Shown: piece by piece, positions 52,939 to 60,710 of the stretch
Numbering within the stretch: the first letter of the stretch is position 1
Layout of the letters: each line of letters begins with the position of its first letter
Source: Candidatus Melainabacteria bacterium
GTDB taxonomy: Bacteria > Cyanobacteriota > Vampirovibrionia > Obscuribacterales > Obscuribacteraceae
DNA: 64,000 nucleotides
Assembly: GCA_016699165.1 (NCBI GenBank)
Contig: CP064963.1
Span: forward strand, 2,294,001-2,358,000
Direction of reading: 5' to 3'
Program-made: the position numbers and the translations under genes
Notes under the pieces: generated by a model
Database searches by the model: none
What the model saw: the letters and a program-made list of their open reading frames with translations, nothing else
What the model was told of the DNA's origin: nothing

Positions 52939-53174
52939 CAGCCTGGCCCGAGACTTCAGCGCTCGATATATGCATCGGGCTACCTGCGCATATAGTCGAC
53001 TATTCTGTCAACGGTGATTGCATTAGACTCCTTTCAGAAAAGCGAAGACCATCACAGACTCAGAAATATCCAGGTTGTCAACTATTTTTTGACGGGCTAG
53101 TCACAATTTTGGTAACTTTGGCGCCTGCTCAACTCAAACCCCGATTCAAAGGCGAAGTCGCAAGATAAGTAGCT

Positions 53175-53978
53175 ATGAATAAGTTCAACACACTGCACAA
53201 ACTGGCTCTAGCAGCGGTGACCCTGGTCACTCTGTCCCCTTCTGCCATGGCGCAGCCCAGTCAAGAAAAGCGGGTCAAGCCTGAAATTTCCACCACTGTA
53301 TGGGTCGACAACAAAGTCGAATACGCCTGTGTAACTGTGAACGGCAAAGACATCCTCACCTATACAAGTGAAGGCGAGCCTGGCGCAAGCGAGGATAAAG
53401 CCACTAAATTAGCCGATAAGATTCAAGAATGGCTGGATACTAAACGTGGTTCTTTAGAGCAGCTTCAAGCCTCAAGTGAAAGCAATCTAGGTGTTTTTAA
53501 ATGTGGCAATGAAACGGCAATCAAATTCGAAGTGCCAGAATCATGCCAGAACGTAGCCGCTGCAAGTGCTCAAGCATTGAGCTTAATCAAAGAAGCAGCC
53601 GGTATAAGAATTACTACGCCTGCAAATGCAATTGCCACCCAGAGCCAAATTGGCATTGAACCAGAAGACGTCGATACTCAAGGACTAAGCCGTTTTTCAG
53701 GCAAAGCCTCATGGTATGGCGGCAAGTTTCACGGTCGTCGCTCGGCATCAGGCGAGCGTTTTGACTGCAATAACCTCACCGCGGCTCACCGCACCCTTCC
53801 TTTTGGGACCAAATTATTAGTAAGAAACAAGCGCACAGGTCACTCGTGCGTGGTCAAAGTGGCTGACCGCGGACCTTATTCGCACGGTCGCGTTATAGAC
53901 CTCTCTATGGGTGCGGCCAAACAGCTCAACATGATATCTTCGGGTGTTGCGACAGTTGATGTCTTTGTCATGAACTAA
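53175..53978 (+). CDS. RlpA-like double-psi beta-barrel exported protein
   Basis: The 267-residue protein has a signal peptide (cleavage likely after AMA near residue 26), an N-terminal domain of about 140 residues with no named match, and a C-terminal double-psi barrel of RlpA type (about residues 175-267): FSGKASWYGGKFHGRRSASG, NNLTAAHRTLPFGTKLLV, VKVADRGPYSHGRVIDLS. RlpA cuts glycan strands lacking stem peptides. There is no SPOR domain, so it is a short variant. It is followed by gltX after 41 bp, but a separate promoter serves gltX. Confidence 0.88.
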   Translation: MNKFNTLHKLALAAVTLVTLSPSAMAQPSQEKRVKPEISTTVWVDNKVEYACVTVNGKDILTYTSEGEPGASEDKATKLADKIQEWLDTKRGSLEQLQASSESNLGVFKCGNETAIKFEVPESCQNVAAASAQALSLIKEAAGIRITTPANAIATQSQIGIEPEDVDTQGLSRFSGKASWYGGKFHGRRSASGERFDCNNLTAAHRTLPFGTKLLVRNKRTGHSCVVKVADRGPYSHGRVIDLSMGAAKQLNMISSGVATVDVFVMN

Positions 53979-54000
53979 TACAAGACTTAAACAGAACTTC

Positions 54001-54009
54001 TGCTAGAAT
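54001..54009 (+). promoter_or_regulatory. Extended -10 promoter element before gltX
   Basis: TGCTAGAAT (extended -10) ends ten bases before the ATG at 54020, with no Shine-Dalgarno site. It suggests a very short leader or leaderless mRNA. The -35 hexamer is not evident, as is usual for extended -10 promoters. Confidence 0.5.
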
Positions 54010-54019
54010 GCTCTGTCTC

Positions 54020-55498
54020 ATGACTCAGACTAAAACTCAAATGAAACATCGTGTTCGTATTGCCCCGTCACCGACAGGCAAGTTGCACCTTGGCACTGCC
54101 AGAACGGCGCTCTACAACTACTTGTACGCCAAGAATAAAGCAGGCGACTTCATTTTGCGTCTTGAAGATACAGACTCAGAGCGCTCGCGCGAAGAATACA
54201 CTCAAGATATCATTGCTGGTTTGCGCTGGTTGGGTCTTACATGGGATGAGGGTCCAGATGTAGGCGGTCCCTACCCACCTTATCGTCAAACCGAAAAAGA
54301 AGAACACTATCAAAACGTCGCAAACAAGCTCATTTCAAGCACGTACGCTTATCATTGCTACGCCACACCCGAAGAACTTGCAGCACTCAAAGAAGAGCAA
54401 TCTCAAAAAGGTCTGCCTTCACGCTACGACAATCGCGGTCGCAATCTGAGCAAAGAAGACCACGAGCGATACGAAGCAGAAGGCAGAGTGCCTTCAGTTC
54501 GCTTCAGAGTGGAAGAGCCGCAAGAAATTCACTGGGACGATTTAATCAAGGGACGTATCAACGTCAATAGTTCTGACCTTGGCGGTGACCTGGTTATCGT
54601 CAAATCAAGTGGGATTGCCACATACAATTTCGCTGTCGTAGTAGACGACATAGACATGCATATGAGCCTTGTGATGCGAGGCGAAGACCACATTCACAAT
54701 ACAGCCAAGCAACTTTTATTATTCGAAGCCCTTGGCGTCAAGCCGCCACAGTTTGCGCACGCAGCCTTGATTTTTGATAAAGACCATAAAAAATTATCCA
54801 AGCGTGCACATGGCGAATTCGTGCATATTGACGCCTATCGCCAAGACGGCTACATGCCTGAAGCGATAGTGAATTATCTGGTCCAGATGAGCTGGAATCC
54901 ACCAAACAACGAAGAATTTTTCACTCTAGAGCAAGCAGCAGAAATGTTTGATGTGCACAAAGTGAGCAAGAGCCCTGCCGTGTTCGACCCAGACAAACTG
55001 AACTGGTTCAACGCCCACTACATTCGCGAGTTGCCACTAGATGTGGTGACAAATCGAGCACGACCATATTTGACTGATTTTGACTTGAGCCAGTATTCAG
55101 ACGACGAGCTCAAAGCAATAATCGCCATTGTGCGCGAAGGCGTAACCAAACTTTCACAAGTAAAAGCAAATGCCGCCTTCTTTTTTGCTGACAAAATAGA
55201 TATCTCCGAAGAATTACAAAAAGAAGCCCTATGTGATGACAGCGCATCTTTGGTGCTCAAAGGCTGTTTAAGCAAATTATCCGATATCCCGTTTGGTGAT
55301 GCTGCAGGCGCAAAAGCAATTGTTTCCAAAGTGGGCGAAGAAGCACAAGCTAAAGGCAAAAAACTTTTTCAACCAATTCGAGCAGCTCTACAGGGACAGG
55401 CACACGGACCAGATCTCGGTTCTGTTATTTCAGCCCTTGGCCAATCACGAGTAAAATCTCGTCTTGAAGCAGCTCTAGCACTTTGCAAAAAAAATTGA
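54020..55498 (+). CDS. gltX: Glutamate--tRNA ligase
   Basis: The 492-residue class I synthetase charges tRNA-Glu. It has the HIGH region VRIAPSPTGKLHLGTARTAL, ILRLEDTDSERS, the block NFAVVVDDIDMHMSLVMRGEDH and the KMSKS-type LSKRAHGEF. The C-terminal anticodon-binding region is present, so the gene is complete. Starts at 54008 and 54041 are also possible; the ATG at 54020 fits the promoter best. cysS follows 10 bp downstream. Whether it also charges tRNA-Gln (with GatCAB) cannot be told here. Confidence 0.95.
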   Translation: MTQTKTQMKHRVRIAPSPTGKLHLGTARTALYNYLYAKNKAGDFILRLEDTDSERSREEYTQDIIAGLRWLGLTWDEGPDVGGPYPPYRQTEKEEHYQNVANKLISSTYAYHCYATPEELAALKEEQSQKGLPSRYDNRGRNLSKEDHERYEAEGRVPSVRFRVEEPQEIHWDDLIKGRINVNSSDLGGDLVIVKSSGIATYNFAVVVDDIDMHMSLVMRGEDHIHNTAKQLLLFEALGVKPPQFAHAALIFDKDHKKLSKRAHGEFVHIDAYRQDGYMPEAIVNYLVQMSWNPPNNEEFFTLEQAAEMFDVHKVSKSPAVFDPDKLNWFNAHYIRELPLDVVTNRARPYLTDFDLSQYSDDELKAIIAIVREGVTKLSQVKANAAFFFADKIDISEELQKEALCDDSASLVLKGCLSKLSDIPFGDAAGAKAIVSKVGEEAQAKGKKLFQPIRAALQGQAHGPDLGSVISALGQSRVKSRLEAALALCKKN

Positions 55499-55508
55499 GT
55501 AACTAAAA

Positions 55509-56978
55509 GTGACCGACAATAAAAATCAAATTCAGGTCTACAACACACTGTCGGGCAAGAAAGAAGTGCTCGTGCCCCTGCACGAAAACGAGCTTACCAT
55601 CTACTCTTGCGGTCCTACAGTTTACGACTGGAGTCATTTAGGACACGCTCGAATGACTGTTGTGTGGGATGTGGCGCAACGCTATTTTCGTTATTGCGGA
55701 TACAAAGTTACTTATATTCGCAACATCACAGATATCGACGACAAAATAATAAACAGAGCAGCCGAATTAGATATCACACCAGAAAAGTTAGCTCGTCACT
55801 TCACTTACACTTTTTGGGATGACATGCATAGACTTAATGTGCAAGCCCCAGATCGCGAGCCGCGTGCAACTGAATTCGTTTCTCAGATGATCGATTTTAT
55901 TGAAGGCTTGATAAAAAATGGTCACGCTTATCAAAGTGGTTCTGATGTTTATTTCGACGTCATGTCACTCGCCTCTTATGGTGCTCTTTCAGGGCGCAAA
56001 GTAGAAGATTTGCTTTCAGGCGCACGCGAGCAAGTTTTATCTCAGGAAGAACTTGCCGAACGCAAAAAAAATACCTGTGATTTTGCTCTCTGGAAATCGA
56101 CTACTTCAATCCCAAACTGGCAAGCACCCTGGGGAGATGGTCGTCCCGGCTGGCATTTAGAGTGCTCGACTATGATTAAACATGTGCTTGGCGAAACGAT
56201 AGACATTCACACTGGTGGTGAAGATCTTGTTTTTCCTCACCACGAAAATGAAATTGCTCAATCAGTAGCCTTGCATGGAAAACCGCTTGCCAAATACTGG
56301 ATGCATAATAGTTTTGTCCAGGTTTCGGCTGAAAAAATGTCCAAATCGCTTGGAAATTTTTCCACCATTCGCGACATTTTGAAAAACTATTCGCCAGACA
56401 CAGTAAGGCTTTTCATTCTGCAGTCTCATTATCGCAGCCCAATAGATTTCACAAATGAGAGTTTAAACGCCAGTCGTCAGGCAATGTCTCGCTTGCTAAG
56501 AGCAGTGTTTCAGCACTCAGGCGAACCAAAATTCGGATCAATTAATTCCCATAATTCAATTAGTCCAACGCGCAAAGACCTAGCAAAGCTGGATCAAATG
56601 AAAGATGAAGTTAGCACAAACTTCATCCAAGATTTTGACGATGCAATGAATAACGACTTGAACACGGCTCAAGCATTATCTGCCTGTTTCAGTCTGGCGG
56701 ATAAAATTTCAAAGGAGTCGAATCAACCTCAGAAGGACAACTGGGCTGGACTTCTTGCTTTCCATTTGCAGGTATTGGGCTTCAGTCTTGAAGATTCAAG
56801 GCGTTTGGTTCCCCCCGAAATTGCAAAATCAGTGCTCGATTTAATTCTTGAGTTACGCCAGGAAGCCCGAAGCAAAAAAGACTATGCAACCTCTGACCTG
56901 ATTCGCCAAAAGCTCACCGCCTGTGGCGTTGCCTTGATGGACAGTCCAGGTGGAAAGTCAGATTGGGAACTAGAATAA
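55509..56978 (+). CDS. cysS: Cysteine--tRNA ligase
   Basis: The 489-residue class I synthetase has the zinc cysteine and HIGH block YSCGPTVYDWSHLGHARM, ITDIDDKIINRA, the second zinc ligand in WHLECSTMI, HTGGEDLVFPHHENEIAQS and the KMSKS loop EKMSKSLGN. The C-terminal helical domain ends in RSKKDYATSDLIRQKLTA, typical of the family. The start is a GTG 10 bp after gltX, so the two genes are probably cotranscribed, a common pairing. Confidence 0.96.
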   Translation: MTDNKNQIQVYNTLSGKKEVLVPLHENELTIYSCGPTVYDWSHLGHARMTVVWDVAQRYFRYCGYKVTYIRNITDIDDKIINRAAELDITPEKLARHFTYTFWDDMHRLNVQAPDREPRATEFVSQMIDFIEGLIKNGHAYQSGSDVYFDVMSLASYGALSGRKVEDLLSGAREQVLSQEELAERKKNTCDFALWKSTTSIPNWQAPWGDGRPGWHLECSTMIKHVLGETIDIHTGGEDLVFPHHENEIAQSVALHGKPLAKYWMHNSFVQVSAEKMSKSLGNFSTIRDILKNYSPDTVRLFILQSHYRSPIDFTNESLNASRQAMSRLLRAVFQHSGEPKFGSINSHNSISPTRKDLAKLDQMKDEVSTNFIQDFDDAMNNDLNTAQALSACFSLADKISKESNQPQKDNWAGLLAFHLQVLGFSLEDSRRLVPPEIAKSVLDLILELRQEARSKKDYATSDLIRQKLTACGVALMDSPGGKSDWELE

Positions 56979-57032
56979 ATCTATAAAGTTAAACCGAGGC
57001 TTCTTTTTAAGGCTTTTAAGGCTTCGTGCCTA

Positions 57033-57062
57033 TTGACGCATTACAAAACGATCAGATACGAT
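57033..57062 (+). promoter_or_regulatory. Promoter of the first TadG-like gene
   Basis: TTGACG (57033-57038), 18-bp spacer, TACGAT (57057-57062). The -10 lies in a tandem 10-bp direct repeat (ACGATCAGAT, ACGATCAGAA; 57048-57067), and the inverted repeat CGTTCG-TAT-CGAACG follows at 57103-57117 in the leader. The -35 context TATTGACGCA is identical to that before the paralogue at 60656. Confidence 0.5.
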
Positions 57063-57155
57063 CAGAATATTAGTTGGGTTTAATTTTTCATAAATCCACC
57101 GGCGTTCGTATCGAACGATGCAGATTGTTCAAAACTTAGTACTATCGAGGTGCAT

Positions 57156-59195
57156 ATGAAACGAAAAGTTTCTTCTTGGAAGCGTCGCAATCCAAAAGGC
57201 AACATGCTCGTACTCATACTTGCGGTTACTCTGGGCATTATCACAGCGCTTGTCATATTCATGATGAGTTATGTGAGGCTGATGGGAACCCAGTCAGAGC
57301 AAAAGACAGCGATTGAAGCAGCAGCTCTTGCAGCAGCTCGCGAAATGAGCAAAATCGTAGTGAATACGCCTCAATACGGTTATGTCGGTCTATCTGATTC
57401 AGCTCCAAATGGAAATGGAACTCAAGTCAACGACGGCTATGACACGTCGGTTCACAGCATAAACACCTTACTTGGTACTACTTTAGTCGATTATCTGATA
57501 GCCGAGGATCTGGGCGCTACCAGAGGCGGCAATGAAATGCGCGAGCTTGCAAGACAAGATTTAAACAACGCCAAGGCTGCTGCGTCCGCCTTGATGACTG
57601 TGCTTCAAGCATCAATTACCCCAACTGGTTCTGCCACCGACAAAGACGGTAACACAGTTCGCCCCTATCAAGAAGCTCTTAACGCCTATAACAGTAACAG
57701 TATTCGCATAGCCGGCAATTCAAGTTACGTTAACGGCTCACTGCAATTATCGCTAGGCGCCATTACTGGTGGTGCGCCTACAAACGTTCGTCTGCCTGTA
57801 GGTTGGAGCAGTTCTTGGCCTACAGCAAAGACTGCTAATGGTAGATACAAGTCCTACACAGTGTTTACTCGCGGCACTGAAGACTGGGTTTTTGCCGGTA
57901 TTGAAGAAACTGTAAAACTGGTTGACCCTGCCAAATTTGTTGCGACCCACGGCGGTTTGCCTTACGAATATGACACCATCGTGCGCGCACAAGCCACTCA
58001 AAACATAAATGACAACGGCACCACTCGTAGTATCATGTCATCGGCTTGCGCTCAACCTGCAAGTGTCTACGACCCGCTGCCAGCACCAGGTGCTTTGGTT
58101 GTGGCTTATCCTGATGGACCGCCCACTGGAGCTTGTTTTCAAAGACATTTATCCGACCTGATTCTAAACTCAGGTTGTATGAACGACGGAGACGACGATT
58201 GCGATGTTTTGACTTGTACCTCAGGAGACTTCCCCGTGGACAGTGGGAGCTCGCTTTCAGCAAATGGTTCATTGTGGCCCTTAGGCTCACTTGACCCCAA
58301 CCACAAGGCTCACAACGCTTGCAAAATTGCAATATACGACTGGCTGAGACGCGGCGGGACAAAAGTGAATGTTGGCGCAGTTAAAAATGCAATTGATTTA
58401 GACTGGGGACCAGCTCCAGGCATGGTGGGCTGGGCACCAGCTGGAGGAGGCAGTATCCCTGGTGGATGTGCCTATGTCTATCGCATTGCTAGTAACGGAG
58501 ACGTCACTTTTCAGTCCAAAACAATAAAGCCTTTGAAATATTATGTTGTTGGAGAGAATCAAGTAATTATGGAGTCATTGGGAGTTTTGACTAACGGCGC
58601 TCCAAGTGTGCATAAAGTCGATAACATAAACCTGGGACCGGCTTATCCTGGTAGCAAGGGCGCAGCCTGGTTCGAGACAAAATATGACATGTATTTGCGC
58701 GATTTCGCCAGACAACCAGGCAGGTCATCTGGAGGTAAACATGCAGGTGAGCCAATAGACGACGATCTGGTAGCCAAAAAATCAACGCCAATCGATGAAG
58801 CAACAATTCAGTTGGCAGCCAACAATCGCTCAGGCGAGGGGATTTGCCCTGCTATCTACTCGAGTGGACTTGGTGCGAAAACCAAATCCCAAAGTGGTTC
58901 AGCCGGCTTAGGCGCAGTTCCATTGATAGGACCTCAAAACGACTTTGCTTATCAGTGGGGTGGATCAACACCCACATTAGATACAAATGCTGGCAAATAT
59001 AAAACCTATGCCTCAGGGGGCAACGGTTTGCGCCAGACCTATCAGACAAACGGAACGGTAGCCGAAATTCGCTTCAGACGAGAAGTTGACGTTTATATCG
59101 AAACAACCACGACCACAACAGATCCCGACACAGGCGTAACTTCAACCTCGACCACAAGCGTTAAAGTGGATGACGGTTACGTCCAACTCAAATAA
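57156..59195 (+). CDS. Large TadG-like membrane-anchored envelope protein, copy 1
   Basis: The 679-residue protein has a short basic N-terminus, one transmembrane helix (MLVLILAVTLGIITALVIFM, about residues 22-41) and then EAAALAAAREMSKI, as in TadE/TadG-like pilus-assembly proteins. The rest is extracytoplasmic, with Gly/Asn/Ser-rich sequence and many acidic Asp-Gly turns, but no named domain. It is paralogous along its length to 60711-62717 (shared YDPLPAPGALVV, YDWLRRGGTKVNVGAVK, QTNGTVAEIR). GAGG five bases before the ATG at 57156 sets the start, ahead of the GTG at 57150. Confidence 0.75.
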   Translation: MKRKVSSWKRRNPKGNMLVLILAVTLGIITALVIFMMSYVRLMGTQSEQKTAIEAAALAAAREMSKIVVNTPQYGYVGLSDSAPNGNGTQVNDGYDTSVHSINTLLGTTLVDYLIAEDLGATRGGNEMRELARQDLNNAKAAASALMTVLQASITPTGSATDKDGNTVRPYQEALNAYNSNSIRIAGNSSYVNGSLQLSLGAITGGAPTNVRLPVGWSSSWPTAKTANGRYKSYTVFTRGTEDWVFAGIEETVKLVDPAKFVATHGGLPYEYDTIVRAQATQNINDNGTTRSIMSSACAQPASVYDPLPAPGALVVAYPDGPPTGACFQRHLSDLILNSGCMNDGDDDCDVLTCTSGDFPVDSGSSLSANGSLWPLGSLDPNHKAHNACKIAIYDWLRRGGTKVNVGAVKNAIDLDWGPAPGMVGWAPAGGGSIPGGCAYVYRIASNGDVTFQSKTIKPLKYYVVGENQVIMESLGVLTNGAPSVHKVDNINLGPAYPGSKGAAWFETKYDMYLRDFARQPGRSSGGKHAGEPIDDDLVAKKSTPIDEATIQLAANNRSGEGICPAIYSSGLGAKTKSQSGSAGLGAVPLIGPQNDFAYQWGGSTPTLDTNAGKYKTYASGGNGLRQTYQTNGTVAEIRFRREVDVYIETTTTTTDPDTGVTSTSTTSVKVDDGYVQLK

Positions 59196-59267
59196 TAGAT
59201 TCATCCTCAAAATGCCCGGGTATAGACCTGGAAATATGGCGTTAGCATTTGGAGGAATATTTCGCGC

Positions 59268-60608
59268 ATGCATAAAAAAAGTCTGGCTTTAACGGCTCTG
59301 AGCTTAAGCATTTTAATCTCATCAATGTCCCCGGCTTTCGCTATCACTACGCAGGAAGCAACTCAAGCTATAAATTCGGCTCGCATTCTTGCTCCAGGCA
59401 CCCAAATGAAAATCAATGTAGCAAAGGGACTTGCTACTATTTCCACTTTTAGAAATGATCAGGCAAACGAAAAAGATACCAAAATCGAAGCTCTGCTCAT
59501 GAGTAAAACACTTTTCGACCTGGGCAAAAGCGATATCGCCAATGTAAGTATTTATTTTTACGAGGCACGCGACCCCAAACAATATAAATCCATAACCATT
59601 ACCAAAGGTGACGTGGCAGCATTTGGAGCGGGCCAAATTTCGCAAGACGAATTGCTTAAATCGCTCATCTTAAAACAAGGCGCGATTCAAGACAAAGCTC
59701 GAATGATTGAAAACTATTTGATGCTCACATCAGCCAGTCGTCGCAAAATGCAAATTTCAGTCAATGGCGACGAGGTCAATGTGACCACCGACATGCCAGC
59801 TGACACACCAGACCGCGAATATAAATATGAAGCATTGCGAATTGCAGAAACAGCTCTGCAACGAAGCGATGCTGGATCGGTGGCAAGAGTCAATATCAAG
59901 TTTTTCACCGTCGGCGGATCCAAAGGGCAATACAAACAAGTGGTAGTACCGGTTTCACAGATTCAAGCTCTTGATTCTGAAGTACAAAAAGCGCTTGGAA
60001 CTGTGGCAATATCTAAAGGCGTTGCCACAATGACTGCAGATGACATTGAATTGGCACCAGGACCACTGCAATCGGAGCGCGCCTACTTACTTGCCGGAAT
60101 TGCCGAACTGGAGCAAATGGGAGTAGGCACAGCCGCTTTTATTAATGCTTTGATGTCTATCGAGCAGAAAGTAAAGGACCAAAACACTTCAACACTGACT
60201 AGAGACATCGAATCACTCAGCACAAGTATCGAAACTCAGAAAGAGACTTACAAAGCAGCTAAAAATTCAAAACCAATTCATGCCAAAGAAGATCCTAAAT
60301 GCGGTGTCAATTTGGACTCGCTCAAAACCAACTCTAAAGGCAGTGTTAATCGCTGGGCGCTTCAATTCTTCCCTCTTCCAGAAACTGACATTCTCAAAGA
60401 TCCAAATGGATTTTTAGCTGCATCAAAAGCACAATTCGAAGCCAAATTAGGCAAAGACAAAAAAGCAGAAGAGATGCCGCAATATGCATGGGCACTACTT
60501 TGGTTTGCTGAAGTGCTAAAAAATAATGGTCGAGGAGGCGAAGCCTCTAGCTTCGAAAGACAAGCTGCCACAGTAACAGCTGGAATTCAAGCCAAAGCGA
60601 AAAAATAG
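59268..60608 (+). CDS. Secreted protein with two related N-terminal modules, unknown function
   Basis: The 446-residue product has a signal peptide (cleavage after AFA, about residue 25). Residues 40-135 and 155-250 look like two copies of a module: each has a helix and then a strand with the wording IANVSIYFYEARDPKQYKS / VARVNIKFFTVGGSKGQYK. The remainder is helical with a C-terminal block of basic, alanine-rich sequence. GGAGGAAT before the ATG is a strong ribosome site. It sits between the two TadG-like paralogues, 72 bp after the first and 102 bp before the second, which suggests joint use in envelope structure. Confidence 0.7.
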   Translation: MHKKSLALTALSLSILISSMSPAFAITTQEATQAINSARILAPGTQMKINVAKGLATISTFRNDQANEKDTKIEALLMSKTLFDLGKSDIANVSIYFYEARDPKQYKSITITKGDVAAFGAGQISQDELLKSLILKQGAIQDKARMIENYLMLTSASRRKMQISVNGDEVNVTTDMPADTPDREYKYEALRIAETALQRSDAGSVARVNIKFFTVGGSKGQYKQVVVPVSQIQALDSEVQKALGTVAISKGVATMTADDIELAPGPLQSERAYLLAGIAELEQMGVGTAAFINALMSIEQKVKDQNTSTLTRDIESLSTSIETQKETYKAAKNSKPIHAKEDPKCGVNLDSLKTNSKGSVNRWALQFFPLPETDILKDPNGFLAASKAQFEAKLGKDKKAEEMPQYAWALLWFAEVLKNNGRGGEASSFERQAATVTAGIQAKAKK

Positions 60609-60655
60609 AAACGCACCATTTGCAGTGCTGTCCAGTGCACCGTATTACCCCTTTA

Positions 60656-60685
60656 TTGACGCAAGGAGAAGTCCTCAAATAAAAT
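60656..60685 (+). promoter_or_regulatory. Promoter of the second TadG-like gene
   Basis: TTGACG (60656-60661), 18-bp spacer, TAAAAT (60680-60685), 25 bp before the ATG. The -35 region TATTGACGCA and the 18-bp spacing repeat those of the first copy at 57033, so both genes probably respond to the same polymerase and signals. Confidence 0.55.
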
Positions 60686-60710
60686 TGAAATAGCCGATGA
60701 GGGCATAAAG

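Larger units (their letters stand above)
52581..53174. other. 594-bp gene-poor interval between yebC and the RlpA-like gene
   Basis: No convincing gene is seen. It holds a 10-bp hairpin (52695-52720), a second copy of the palindrome AACCGATATCGGTT (52925-52938), a TTGACA at about 52656 without a clear -10, and a possible promoter TTGACG, 18 bp, TAACTT about 60 bp before the RlpA-like start. A 111-codon frame at 52833-53168 has no ribosome site, low-complexity or family match and is treated as noise. The length suggests a regulatory leader or a small RNA. Confidence 0.5.

Noticed and set aside
52833..53168. 111-codon open frame in the gap before the RlpA-like gene
   Set aside because: No ribosome site, no signal peptide or domain, unusual composition; likely chance.
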